NCBI GenBank assembly: GCA_003542385.1
Contig: DPKT01000092.1
Location: 1-23,967 of the forward strand
DNA: 23,967 nt
Reading direction: 5' to 3'
Source of the DNA: Desulfomicrobium sp.
Lineage (GTDB): Bacteria > Desulfobacterota > Desulfovibrionia > Desulfovibrionales > Desulfomicrobiaceae
Positions 1 to 7,899 of this stretch are shown piece by piece (the stretch's first letter is position 1; every line of letters starts with the position of its first letter). Under the pieces are notes generated by a model. That model was not told the origin of the DNA and did not search any database. It was given only the letters and a program-made list of their open reading frames with translations. A program made the position numbers and the translations under genes.

Positions 1-2
1 AA

Positions 3-437
3 TGGCTAACCCCGAAAGTCGAGTATGATGAGCTGAAAATCAACTACGGTTCTCCTCTCGTCACTTCTGCAGGACCTGCGACACAAACTGTGACGCCAAA
101 AAATTGGAGCGATGTCTGGCGATTCAACATCGGCGTAGAATATGCCGCCCTGGATTGGCTTGACCTCCGGGCCGGCTATGTTTTCGATCAGTCTCCGCTG
201 AACGACGATACCATCGACTATCTCGTTCCGGCCAATGATCGCCACCTGCTCAACGGCGGCCTGGGCTTTCATTGGGACAATTGGACCGTTGACCTTAACT
301 ACACCTACCTCATGATCATGGACCGCGATATCGACGCGCGGAACCAGTATGCTGACGGTTCGTACGAAATCTACGAAGGCGAGATCGACAACGCTGACGC
401 CCACATGGTTGGCCTGTCCGTCGGATACAAGTTCTAG
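3..437 (+). CDS. FadL/OMPP1-family outer-membrane protein, C-terminal part (5' end outside window)
   Basis: The frame is open from the left edge of the window, so this is the last 144 residues of a longer protein (family members are usually 400-450 residues). What is visible is a series of short amphipathic beta strands with alternating aromatic residues, including VWRFNIGVEY, WLDLRAGYVFD, NGGLGFHW and WTVDLNYTYL, and it ends in a terminal strand with phenylalanine last (VGLSVGYKF), the usual signal for the BAM assembly machinery. The phrase about a well-behaved strand followed by DQSPLNDDTIDYLVPANDRH resembles the conserved C-terminal region of FadL/TodX porins, which let long-chain fatty acids or other hydrophobic compounds cross the outer membrane. 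The substrate cannot be told. It is convergent with the chemoreceptor gene and separated from it by a shared terminator. Other beta-barrel families are possible but less likely. Confidence 0.78.
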   Translation, partial: WLTPKVEYDELKINYGSPLVTSAGPATQTVTPKNWSDVWRFNIGVEYAALDWLDLRAGYVFDQSPLNDDTIDYLVPANDRHLLNGGLGFHWDNWTVDLNYTYLMIMDRDIDARNQYADGSYEIYEGEIDNADAHMVGLSVGYKF

Positions 438-459
438 CCTGTCCTCTGACTGATCCATC

Positions 460-501
460 AAAAAACGCCCCGTAGTCCATGATGATTGCGGGGCGTTTTT
501 T
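460..501. terminator. Bidirectional Rho-independent terminator
   Basis: A run of six A and CGCCCC (460-471) pairs perfectly with GGGGCG and six T (490-501) across an 18-base loop. Because the stem is flanked by A on the left and T on the right, it has a U-tract in both directions. It sits between the stop of the plus-strand porin (437) and the stop of the minus-strand chemoreceptor (518), so it can end both transcripts. Confidence 0.9.
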
Positions 502-517
502 CGGCCTTCCGTAGAGG

Positions 518-2524
518 TTACGTTCTGAACCTCCCCAGCAGCTCAAACAGATTCGATGCCAACACCCGCAGTTCCTCCGCCTTGCGGGCCACCTCGTCCG
601 TGCTCTGCTGGGTGTTTTCCGAGGCGCTGCTGACGTCGGCGATGTCGCTTGAAATTTGTCTGATTACCGTGGAGCTCTCGGCGACGTTGACGTTGATCTC
701 CTGAAGGCCCTGGGAGGCTTGGGCCACGTTGCCCGCTATGTCGCGGGTGGCCACGGACTGCTCCTCGATGGCCGTGGCCACGTTGGCGATGATATCGTTG
801 ATTTCCTCGATGATCCTGGAGATGGCCTGAATCTGCCCTTCTGTGCTTTTCGACGTGCCCTGCATCTCGGAGATGCGCGTCCTGATCTCTTCCGTGGCCG
901 TGGCGGTCTGCTTGGCCAACTCCTTGATCTCGTTTGCCACCACGGCGAAGCCGCGCCCGGCCTCGCCGGCACGGGCCGCCTCGATGGTCGCGTTCAGGGC
1001 CAGGAGGTTGGTCTGGTCCGATATTTCCGTGATCATGGTCGTGACCTTGCCGATCTCCAGGGCCGCGTCGCCCAGGGCGCTCATGGCCGATGTGGCGGCC
1101 CCTGCCTCGGTCATGGCCCGCTGCGCCACGGACCTCGCCTTTTCGGTGTTGGACGCGATTTCCGTGATAGTGGCCGCCATCTCCTCGGTAGCCGTGGCCA
1201 CCATGTTGGTGTTCTGCGTCGTCTGCTCCATGGCCGCGGCCACGGTGCCGAACCTGGCGTTCAGGTCGTTGGTCGCGCCCGTCACTGTATGTGATTTCCG
1301 GGCCGCCCCTGCCGCGCCGGTCCGCAGGTCGTTGGCGATGCCCAGCAGGCTGTCGGAGGCGCTGTTGAGCGTGTCGCCGTTGGCCACCACGTCGCGGATG
1401 ATGCCGCGCAGCTTGTCCAGAAAGGTGTTGAACCAGGTAGCCATTTCGCCGATTTCGTCCTTGGAGCTCACGGCGAGCTTGCGCGTCAGGTCGCCTTCGC
1501 CCTGGGCCACGTCCTTGAGCATGGCCGTGGCGTTCAGCACCGGCCGCGCGATGGCGTTGGCGAAGAACGTGGCCACGGCCAGGAAGACGGCCAGCAGGAT
1601 GGCGCCCATGACGGCCATCTTTTGCAGCATGGCGTAGAATTCGGCCATGACCTCGGACTTCTCGATGACGCCGATGAGCTTCCATCCCAGCCCCTCGATG
1701 GTGTGGACCTGGGCGAACCACTGGCGCTCATCCATGACCACCTCCATGCCTCCCGCCGTGATGCCGTCCAGTTGCGCCAGCGCCGGTACGCCGGTTTCCT
1801 TCATTTTCTTGAAGTTCAGTTCGTCATGGCGGGGGTTGGCCAGGATGGTCCCGTCATCCTGGACCAGCATCACGTAGCCCGTCCTGCCCATGGGCGACTT
1901 CTTGATCAGGTCCGTGAGCACGCCGAGCCCCACGTCGAGGGCTGCGCAGCCGATGATTTCGCCGCCCTGGGCGACGATGGGGCGCATGTTGCTGATGACG
2001 GCCTCGCCGGTGGTGGACATGTAGGCCGGGGAGATGGACGCCTTGTCCGGCGTCTCCATGGCCTTGGTGTACCAGGGCCTCTTGCGCGGGTCGTATCCGG
2101 GAGGCATTTCATTGTCCCCGGAAGAGGCGAACCCTCCCCATTTCGTGCCGATGAACACTTCGACGTATTCCGGGTGTGTCGCGTTGATGAGCTTGAAGAG
2201 GGCGACCATCTCCCCTTCAAGGGCGCTGCGCGTGATGTCCTTGGGGGTGAGGCCGCGCCTCTCGTGCACGTAGCTGTGGATGGACTCGTCGGCGGCCCTG
2301 ACCAGGGGGTGGCCCGAGAGCATGGTCGTCATTTTCAGGGCCTTGTCCACGAAGATGCCGATGGCGCGGTCGATCTGCCCCAGTTCCTTGGCGGCCGAAT
2401 CGTGGAACGTCGCGATGGCCGAGTCCCGTATCTGCAGGCCAAGAACGATACAGGTGATGAGGATGGAGGTCAGGATGGTGGAGGTGAAGGCCAGCAGAAG
2501 TTTCTTACGCACGGACAGCTTCAT
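518..2524 (-). CDS. Methyl-accepting chemotaxis protein with dCache sensor, probably amino-acid binding
   Basis: A 668-residue membrane chemoreceptor that would signal through CheA/CheW. Layout: transmembrane helix about 9-31; periplasmic double-Cache domain about 35-300; second transmembrane helix about 303-325; HAMP to about 375; then the long methyl-accepting coiled coil. The highly conserved hairpin tip (SDQTNLLALNATIEAARAGE) lies near residues 495-515. In the sensor the residues Y144, R149, W151, Y152, Y168 and D197 fall at almost the same spacing as the amino-acid-binding residues of PctA-type dCache domains as I remember them (Y121, R126, W128, Y129, Y144, D173), so an L-amino-acid ligand is a good inference. 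There is no C-terminal NWETF-type pentapeptide for CheR/CheB docking. AAGGGA sits a few bases before ATG. It is the first gene after the terminator of the yhhQ-like gene and appears to be monocistronic. Confidence 0.95.
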   Translation of the reverse strand: MKLSVRKKLLLAFTSTILTSILITCIVLGLQIRDSAIATFHDSAAKELGQIDRAIGIFVDKALKMTTMLSGHPLVRAADESIHSYVHERRGLTPKDITRSALEGEMVALFKLINATHPEYVEVFIGTKWGGFASSGDNEMPPGYDPRKRPWYTKAMETPDKASISPAYMSTTGEAVISNMRPIVAQGGEIIGCAALDVGLGVLTDLIKKSPMGRTGYVMLVQDDGTILANPRHDELNFKKMKETGVPALAQLDGITAGGMEVVMDERQWFAQVHTIEGLGWKLIGVIEKSEVMAEFYAMLQKMAVMGAILLAVFLAVATFFANAIARPVLNATAMLKDVAQGEGDLTRKLAVSSKDEIGEMATWFNTFLDKLRGIIRDVVANGDTLNSASDSLLGIANDLRTGAAGAARKSHTVTGATNDLNARFGTVAAAMEQTTQNTNMVATATEEMAATITEIASNTEKARSVAQRAMTEAGAATSAMSALGDAALEIGKVTTMITEISDQTNLLALNATIEAARAGEAGRGFAVVANEIKELAKQTATATEEIRTRISEMQGTSKSTEGQIQAISRIIEEINDIIANVATAIEEQSVATRDIAGNVAQASQGLQEINVNVAESSTVIRQISSDIADVSSASENTQQSTDEVARKAEELRVLASNLFELLGRFRT

Positions 2525-2673
2525 GAGGGTCCCTTCCGGAATGGGCGGATGAAAATGATGGAGGTTTTCCGAATGTCATACACCAAACCGGGTACAGATA
2601 GTCCAGTATTTTTTTGCTACATCTTGAATGTGAGCACCAAGGCCGCAGACAGACGAAGGTTGTCGTTGGGCGC
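2525..2673 (-). other. Leader/promoter region of the chemoreceptor gene
   Basis: About 150 bases between the upstream terminator and the chemoreceptor start. It contains an AT-rich block (around 2606-2616, seven T on the plus strand). I could not place a convincing sigma-70, sigma-28 or sigma-54 promoter in it, so only its position as the presumed promoter region is supported. Confidence 0.4.
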
Positions 2674-2696
2674 AAAAAAAGCCGGTTGCCCGGCTT
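2674..2696 (-). terminator. Rho-independent terminator of the yhhQ-like gene
   Basis: Read on the minus strand, AAGCCGG and CCGGCTT form a seven-base-pair stem with a GCAA tetraloop, immediately followed by a run of T. It begins six bases after the stop codon of the transporter gene (2702) and lies upstream of the chemoreceptor, separating the two minus-strand transcripts. Confidence 0.92.
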
Positions 2697-2701
2697 GTCC
2701 G

Positions 2702-3325
2702 CTAGCAGTGCGTGGGAGCCGGGTCCGGCTTGTCCTTCTCCTTGACCAGGTAGATGGCCGGCAGGGAGACGAGGGTGGTGGCAAACTTGATGAGGGTGTT
2801 GCTGAGGAAGATGGACCAGACCACGGATGACTCGAACATGCCGCCGAAGGCGATCCAGGAGAAGATGAGGCTGTCCAGCGGGATGCTCACGGCGTTGCTG
2901 ACCAGCACCCGCGACCACTGGTGACGGGCCGTGACCCGTTCCTTCCACATGCTGTAAACCTCGGTGTCCGTCAGTTCGGCGATGACCTCGGCCACGATGG
3001 AGGCGAAGACCAGGCGCCAGAGCGGGGCCAGGACCTGGCCGAACTCGGCCTGGGCGCCCACGGACATGTCCGCCGGGAGGATGGACACCAGCCAGAAGTA
3101 GAGGGCCATGAGCAGGTTGAAGCCCGCGGCCGTGACGATCATGAGCTGCGCGCCCTTCTTGCCCATGGTCTTGTGGACCATGTCGCGCAGGGTGAAGGTC
3201 AGGGGGTAGATGAAGGTCCCGGCGTCGATGGACATGCCGCCGAGCATGACGATGCGCAGGGAGCCGACATCCGAGAATATCTGCAGGGCGATGTAGGACG
3301 CCACGAGGACGACGAGTGATTGCAT
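2702..3325 (-). CDS. yhhQ: Queuosine precursor transporter (COG1738, YhhQ/VUT family)
   Basis: A 207-residue integral membrane protein starting MQSLVVLVASYIALQIFSDV, close to the family length of about 210-230. It has about six hydrophobic segments. Family-like features are the N-terminal GGMSIDAGTFIYPLTFTLRD region, the mid-protein AEVIAELTDTEVYSMWK stretch, and the later VSNAVSIPLDSLIFSW segment; in this family the polar and acidic residues in these helices are conserved. YhhQ imports queuosine precursors (preQ0/preQ1 or queuine) used for tRNA wobble modification. The ATG at 3325 is chosen because GGAG lies seven bases before it; a longer open frame upstream has no family-like sequence. It lies 110 bases after the thioesterase gene and ends at a strong terminator. 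Confidence 0.88.
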   Translation of the reverse strand: MQSLVVLVASYIALQIFSDVGSLRIVMLGGMSIDAGTFIYPLTFTLRDMVHKTMGKKGAQLMIVTAAGFNLLMALYFWLVSILPADMSVGAQAEFGQVLAPLWRLVFASIVAEVIAELTDTEVYSMWKERVTARHQWSRVLVSNAVSIPLDSLIFSWIAFGGMFESSVVWSIFLSNTLIKFATTLVSLPAIYLVKEKDKPDPAPTHC

Positions 3326-3335
3326 GGGAAGCTCC

Positions 3336-3359
3336 GGAAAGGTGAATTCGGGCCTTTCC
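3336..3359 (-). promoter_or_regulatory. Hairpin just upstream of the yhhQ ribosome binding site
   Basis: On the minus strand GGAAAGG and CCTTTCC form a seven-base-pair stem around a ten-base loop. The stem ends directly at the GGAG ribosome binding site of the transporter gene. It could affect translation initiation. I looked for the class I preQ1 riboswitch signature that often precedes this family and did not find it, so a regulatory role is only a suggestion. Confidence 0.35.
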
Positions 3360-3435
3360 CTAAACGGAAGACCGTGCGCTGTAAATGCCGGATTGGGGCC
3401 GTTTTGGCAAAGACCGGCTCGCGAGGGTGGTTTTT

Positions 3436-3951
3436 TCAGGGATTTCCGAGGGAAATCTGTTCTGATTCCTGCGCCTGCCTTTCCCGTTGCCTTTCCTCCA
3501 GGCGCAGCTTGCGGCGCATTTCGGCCTCGCGGTTGCGGCGTTCGTGGGTCGGGGTTTCGAGGATGAGGTCCGGCGTGGATGCCGGTTTGCGGTCCGGGCC
3601 CATGGCCACGAAGGTCAGGTAGGCCGAGGCGGCGTGGCGCTGTTCGCCGGTCATGAGGTTTTCCACCACCACGCGCACGCCGATCTCCATGGACTGCTTC
3701 CCGACGCGGTTCACGCTGGCGTGGAGGAGCATGAGCTCGCCCACATGCACGGGCGCCTTGAACTCCATGCGGTCGATGGAGGCCGTGACCACGCTCATGC
3801 GGGCGTGGCGCATGGCGCACACGGCCCCGGCCAGGTCGATGTGCTTGAGGATGACCCCGCCGTGGACGTTGCCCGCCGGGTTGGCGTCCTCGGGCAGGGC
3901 GCGGTGGGTCATGAGGGTTTCGCTGTCGCTGACCTTGCGGGCGGTGGTCAC
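3436..3951 (-). CDS. Hotdog-fold acyl-CoA thioesterase (YciA/ACOT7-like)
   Basis: A 171-residue single hotdog-domain protein that should hydrolyse acyl-CoA thioesters to free acid and CoA in the cytoplasm. The family signature is clear: PEDANPAGNVHGG near residues 21-33, followed by the long helix with HIDLAGAVCAMRHAR, then RMEFKAPVHVGEL and a second strand region ending in a VENLMTGEQRHAASAYLTF stretch. The N and HGG of GNVHGG are at the position of the active-site loop of ACOT7/BACH enzymes. The last ~30 residues are highly charged and probably helical. I chose the GTG at 3951 because its GTGA overlaps the TGA stop of the upstream ATPase gene, which indicates translational coupling; a later in-frame ATG lies at about residue 14. 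The acyl substrate is unknown, and its link to a peptide transporter is not obvious. Confidence 0.9.
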   Translation of the reverse strand: MTTARKVSDSETLMTHRALPEDANPAGNVHGGVILKHIDLAGAVCAMRHARMSVVTASIDRMEFKAPVHVGELMLLHASVNRVGKQSMEIGVRVVVENLMTGEQRHAASAYLTFVAMGPDRKPASTPDLILETPTHERRNREAEMRRKLRLEERQRERQAQESEQISLGNP

Positions 3952-4970
3952 CAGATTCTTCCTTCCTCCAGGGCGTGGCAGGCGGCCTGGCTGCCGTTCG
4001 GCAGTAGCCTTAGCGCCGGGATCTCCCGGCGGCAGCGCTCGTCCGTGTGCGGGCAGCGGGTGTGGAAGACGCAGCCCGTGGGCAGGTTGATGGGGGTGGG
4101 CACCTCGCCCTTGAGGCGGATATGCGAGAAGCCCGCCGAGCCGAGCCTGGGTATGGCCGAGAGCAGGGCGCGGGAGTAGGGGTGCTGCGGGTCTCCGTAG
4201 AGGCTTGCCTTGTCGGCCAGCTCGCACAGGGTGCCCAGGTACATGACGGCCACGCGCGTGCTGATGTGCTCGACCACCGAAAGGTCGTGGGTGATGAACA
4301 TGTAGGTCAGGCCGAAGCGCTCCTGGCAGTCCATGATCAGGTTCAGGATCTGGGCCTGGATGGACACGTCGAGGGCCGAGATGGGCTCGTCGGCGACGAT
4401 GAACTCCGGGTCGACCATCAGCGCGCGGGCGATGCTGATGCGTTGGCGCTGGCCCCCCGAAAACTCGTGGGGGAAGCGGCCGGCCCAGGCCGGGTCCACC
4501 CCCACCTGGCGCATGACCTCGGCCACCTTGTCCTGCACCTGCGACGCGGACAGGTCCGGGAAGTGGAAGCGCGTCGGCTCCTCCAGGATCTGGCGCACGG
4601 TCATGCGCGGGTTGAGGGACGCGTAAGGGTCCTGGAAGACCATCTGCATCTTGCGGCGGTAGGGGAGCATGTCCTTGGCCGAGAGGTTGTCGATGCGCTC
4701 GCCGCGGAACTCGATCCGCCCGCTGGTGGGCGGGTATAGGCCAAGCACCGTGCGCCCGAGGGTCGACTTGCCGCAGCCGGACTCGCCTACCACAGAGAGG
4801 ATCTCGCCCTGGCGGATGTCGAGGCTGACTCCGTTGATGGCCTTGACCGTGGTCGTGGTCAGGGAGGGCAGGCCGCCCGAGAAGGTCAGGCGGTCCAGAA
4901 AGCCGCCGGAAATGTCGAAGTGCTTCACCACGTCGGTGATGCCGACAAGGGGTTGTGTCTGTGCTGTCAT
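3948..4970 (-). CDS. Oligopeptide/dipeptide ABC transporter ATP-binding protein (OppF/DppF type)
   Basis: A 340-residue ABC ATPase. Visible motifs are Walker A GESGCGKST (about 62-70), Q-loop in MVFQDPYASLNPR, signature FSGGQRQRISIARAL, Walker B FIVADEP, D-loop SALD and switch histidine in FITHDLS. The C-terminal oligo_HPY extension ends with four cysteines spaced C-X5-C-X6-C-X17-C (starting at GCVFHTRC), the same spacing I recall for the [4Fe-4S]-bearing extension of a DppD structure. It is the partner of the ATPase encoded just upstream, from which it is separated by three bases, and together they would power the permease pair. The MVFQDPYASLNPR segment after an LPYRRKMQ lead is typical of the F-type member. 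Substrate class is peptide-like by family only. Confidence 0.95.
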   Translation of the reverse strand: MTAQTQPLVGITDVVKHFDISGGFLDRLTFSGGLPSLTTTTVKAINGVSLDIRQGEILSVVGESGCGKSTLGRTVLGLYPPTSGRIEFRGERIDNLSAKDMLPYRRKMQMVFQDPYASLNPRMTVRQILEEPTRFHFPDLSASQVQDKVAEVMRQVGVDPAWAGRFPHEFSGGQRQRISIARALMVDPEFIVADEPISALDVSIQAQILNLIMDCQERFGLTYMFITHDLSVVEHISTRVAVMYLGTLCELADKASLYGDPQHPYSRALLSAIPRLGSAGFSHIRLKGEVPTPINLPTGCVFHTRCPHTDERCRREIPALRLLPNGSQAACHALEEGRIW

Positions 4971-4973
4971 GGT

Positions 4974-5948
4974 CTACCTGGCTTGCGCATACAGATGACA
5001 GGCCACCAGGCCCGGGGTTTTTCCATCGTCCAGAAGCTGCGGCGCGACGTTGCGGCAGACGTCCATGACGTGCTCACAGCGCGGGTGGAAGGCGCAGCCC
5101 GCGGGGATGCTGGTCAGGTTGGGCATCATGCCCGGGATCTGGTGCAGCCTCCGCCGGCCGCCGCTGCCCTGGGGCAGGGCCTTGATGAGTCCCTGGGTGT
5201 AGGGGTGGCGCGGCGCGCCGACGATGGCTTCCGTCGGGCCCTGCTCGACGATGCGGCCGGCGTACATGACGCAGATCTTCTCCGTCACCTGCGAGACCAC
5301 GCCCAGGTCGTGGGTGATGAGGATGAGGCCCATGTTGTCGTTTTTGCACAGCTCCAGAAGCAGAGCCATGACCTCGGCCTGGATGGTCACGTCCAGGGCC
5401 GTGGTCGGCTCGTCGGCGATGATCAGGCTCGGGTTTGTCAGAAGCGAGATGGCGATGACCACGCGCTGGCGCATGCCGCCCGAGAGCTCGTGGGGGTACT
5501 GCCCCAGGCGCTTGCCCGGCGAGGAGATGTAGACCTTGGAGAGCTTCTCCAAGGCGATCTCCCGGGCGTGGGCCACGGAGACCTTGTTGTGCGCCAGGAT
5601 GGTCTCGACCATCTGCGTGCCGATGGTCAGCACGGGGTTCAGGGTCATCATCGGGTCCTGGAAGATCATGCTGATGCGGTTGCCGCGGATGTCGCGCATC
5701 TGCTCCAGGGGGTAGGCGCTGATCTCCTCGCCCTCGAAGAGGACGCGGCCCGAGGCGATGAAACCCGGCTTGCTGATGAGATTGATGATGGAGAAGCCGG
5801 CCACGGACTTGCCGGCGCCGGATTCGCCCACCAGCCCCATGCGTTCGCCGGGGTTCAGGGTGAAATTGATGCCGTTCAGGGCGGTCAGGTCGCCGGAGCG
5901 CAGCCGGAACTTGACCACCAGATCCTGTACGTCGAGGAGGTGCGTCAT
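4974..5948 (-). CDS. Oligopeptide/dipeptide ABC transporter ATP-binding protein (OppD/DppD type)
   Basis: A 324-residue ABC ATPase. Motifs: Walker A GESGAGKSV near residue 40, Q-loop in MIFQDPMMTLNPV, signature LSGGMRQRVVIAI, Walker B LIIADEP with TTALD, and switch histidine in LITHDLG. The MRQR signature and MTLNP Q-loop are usual for the D-type member. A C-terminal oligo_HPY extension carries four cysteines spaced C-X5-C-X6-C-X18-C. The ATG at 5948 is chosen because it starts a standard N-terminus (MTHLLDVQDLVV) and an AAAGGA lies about ten bases upstream, inside the final codons of the permease gene, which stops seven bases earlier; the open frame extends further upstream but that part is the shadow of the permease. 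It heterodimerises with the following ATPase by family precedent. Confidence 0.95.
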   Translation of the reverse strand: MTHLLDVQDLVVKFRLRSGDLTALNGINFTLNPGERMGLVGESGAGKSVAGFSIINLISKPGFIASGRVLFEGEEISAYPLEQMRDIRGNRISMIFQDPMMTLNPVLTIGTQMVETILAHNKVSVAHAREIALEKLSKVYISSPGKRLGQYPHELSGGMRQRVVIAISLLTNPSLIIADEPTTALDVTIQAEVMALLLELCKNDNMGLILITHDLGVVSQVTEKICVMYAGRIVEQGPTEAIVGAPRHPYTQGLIKALPQGSGGRRRLHQIPGMMPNLTSIPAGCAFHPRCEHVMDVCRNVAPQLLDDGKTPGLVACHLYAQAR

Positions 5949-5955
5949 GTCCGGG

Positions 5956-6873
5956 TCATCCTTTGTAGAGTTTGGGGTTGAGGACGTCCTGCACCCAGTC
6001 GCCCAGGAGGTTGATGACCAGGATGAGGAGCACCAGCAGGAAGCCGGGGAACATGGTGATCCACCACGAGCCGCTGAAGATGTAGTCAAAGCCCGAGTTG
6101 ATGAGGGACCCCAGCGACGGCTTGGTGATGGGCATGCCCAGCCCCAGGAAGGACAGGGCCGCCTCGCTCATGATGGCGTGGGCCACCTGCACCGTGGACA
6201 GGACCAGGATGGGCGACATGGTGTTCGGGAGGATGTGCCGCCACATGATGCGGCCCGACGGCAGACCCATGACGCGGGCCGCCTCGACGTACTCCTTCTT
6301 CTTCTCGGCCAGGACCGAGGCCCGCACCGTGCGGGCGTACTGCGGCCACTCGGCGATGCCGATGACCAGCACCAGGAAGGGCACGGCCATGCTCTCGAAG
6401 GCCGCCACGCCGAAGATGGCCTGGAAGATGGCCGAGAGGAAGATGGCCACCATGAGGGTCGAGAAGCTGAGTTGCACGTCGGCCATGCGCATGAGGAAAT
6501 TGTCGATCTTGCCGCCCTTGTAGCCGGCGATGAGGCCCAGCACGATGCCGATGGCGGCCTGCAGGAAGGTCGCCCCGATGCCGATGACCAGCGAGATGCG
6601 CATGCCGTAGAGCATGGTGCTCAGCATGTCGCGGCCCTGGGCGTCGGTGCCGAGAAGAAACTTGGCGTCGGCGTTCTCCATCCAGACCGGCGGGATCTCG
6701 GAGTCCATGATGTCGATGGTCGTGGTGTCGTAGGGGTTGTGGGGCGCGACGAGGGGCGCGCCGAAGGCCGCCAGGGCGAGCACGGCCAGGACGATGAAGC
6801 TGCCCATGGCCACGGGGTCGTGCAGGAAGCTGTAGAGAAAGTAGGAGCCGCGGAACCGTTTCCAGAGATTCAT
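5956..6873 (-). CDS. Peptide-type ABC transporter permease (OppC/DppC type)
   Basis: A 305-residue inner-membrane permease. An N-terminal OppC_N segment with the first transmembrane helix (about 24-45) and a periplasmic region containing the typical DAQGRDMLSTMLYGMRISL sequence is followed by about five more helices. The cytoplasmic EAA coupling motif is EYVEAARVMGLPSGRIMWRH, near residues 190-210, and it ends in the family-typical LLGDWVQDVLNPKLYKG. Its ATG overlaps the TGA of the upstream permease by one base (TGATG), so the two permeases should be co-translated. The open frame continues upstream of this ATG through the other permease gene, but that sequence has no permease character. Together the two permeases form the channel. 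Confidence 0.95.
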   Translation of the reverse strand: MNLWKRFRGSYFLYSFLHDPVAMGSFIVLAVLALAAFGAPLVAPHNPYDTTTIDIMDSEIPPVWMENADAKFLLGTDAQGRDMLSTMLYGMRISLVIGIGATFLQAAIGIVLGLIAGYKGGKIDNFLMRMADVQLSFSTLMVAIFLSAIFQAIFGVAAFESMAVPFLVLVIGIAEWPQYARTVRASVLAEKKKEYVEAARVMGLPSGRIMWRHILPNTMSPILVLSTVQVAHAIMSEAALSFLGLGMPITKPSLGSLINSGFDYIFSGSWWITMFPGFLLVLLILVINLLGDWVQDVLNPKLYKG

Positions 6874-7850
6874 CACTTCCTCCCCGTGATGCGGACCATG
6901 GGGTTGACCAGTCCGTAGATGATGTCGACCACGGTGTTGACCACCACGAAGATCACGCCGACGAAGATGAGGTAGGCCACCAGGAGCGAGGTGTCGGCGC
7001 GCTCCACGGCTTCCAGGAACAGAAAGCCGAGGCCCCCCCACTGGAAGACCGTCTCGGTCAGGATGGTGAAGGCGATCATGGTCCCGATCTGCACGCCGCC
7101 CACGGTGATGACGGGCAGCAGCGTGTTCTTGAAGGCGTGCACGAACCAGATGCGCACCCGCGGCAGGCCCTTGGCCCAGGCGAACTTGACGTACTCGGTC
7201 TCGAGCACCTCCATCATCTCCGAGCGGATGAGGCGCACGAAGAGCGGCAGCATGAGGGCCGTCAGGGCCGTGGCCGGCAGCAGGAGGTGCTGCAGTCCGT
7301 CGACGGTCAGCAGGCCCGATTCCCAGCCCCAGACATTGACCGTTTCGCCGCGGCCGTAGGACGGCAGCCAGCCCAGCTTGATGGAGAAGACGTAGATCAG
7401 GAGGATGGCGATGAGAAAGATGGGGACGGACACGCCGATGGTGCTGAAGCCCATGATCAGACGCGAGAGCAGGCGCTTGGGGTAGATGGCGCTGTAGATG
7501 CCCATGGGGATGGACAGGACCACGATGAGGACCGAGCAGACCAGGACCAGCTCCAGGGTGGCCGGGGCCTTGCTGACGATGACCTCCATGGCCGGCTTCT
7601 TGTAGAAGAAGGACTGGCCGATGTTGCCCTCCAGCACCGCGCCTTTGATGAAGCGGCCGTACTGGACGAGGAAGGGGTCGTTCAGGCCCAGTTTCTCGCG
7701 GATGGCGTCGCGCTCGGCCGCCGAGACCGAGATGCCGGTCAGTTCGCGCACCGGGTCGCCCACGTTCTGCTTCAGGGCGAAGCCGATGAAGCTGATGATG
7801 AGCATGACGACGATGGCCTGCAGGACGCGTCGGACAATGAATGCGAACAT
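6873..7850 (-). CDS. Peptide-type ABC transporter permease (OppB/DppB type)
   Basis: A 325-residue inner-membrane permease of normal family length. It begins with the characteristic MFAFIVRRVLQAIVVML helix, followed by a periplasmic segment with DPVRELTG and LGLNDPFLVQYGRF, then five further transmembrane helices. The EAA loop is EYVKFAWAKGLPRVRIWFVH, and the adjoining NTLLPVITVGGVQIGTMIAF segment is strongly conserved in OppB/DppB. A short GGA lies about eight bases before ATG; the ribosome binding site is weak. It follows the binding-protein gene after a 158-base gap that holds a terminator, and is coupled by TGATG to the second permease. Confidence 0.95.
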   Translation of the reverse strand: MFAFIVRRVLQAIVVMLIISFIGFALKQNVGDPVRELTGISVSAAERDAIREKLGLNDPFLVQYGRFIKGAVLEGNIGQSFFYKKPAMEVIVSKAPATLELVLVCSVLIVVLSIPMGIYSAIYPKRLLSRLIMGFSTIGVSVPIFLIAILLIYVFSIKLGWLPSYGRGETVNVWGWESGLLTVDGLQHLLLPATALTALMLPLFVRLIRSEMMEVLETEYVKFAWAKGLPRVRIWFVHAFKNTLLPVITVGGVQIGTMIAFTILTETVFQWGGLGFLFLEAVERADTSLLVAYLIFVGVIFVVVNTVVDIIYGLVNPMVRITGRK

Positions 7851-7899
7851 GTGTCAATCCGTGGTGGTCCCGGCTCGGGCGGTGTGCCGGGGTTGGTTC

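Noticed and set aside
1622..2830. Plus-strand open frame of about 400 codons opposite the chemoreceptor
   Set aside because: It also runs through a terminator and an intergenic region and shows no protein family features; the minus-strand genes explain the sequence.
3326..3435. preQ1 class I riboswitch upstream of yhhQ
   Set aside because: The short aptamer core and the A-rich 3' segment that pairs near the ribosome binding site are not visible.
6874..7857. Upstream extension of the second permease frame
   Set aside because: It overlaps the first permease in another frame; the TGATG junction gives a natural start at 6873.
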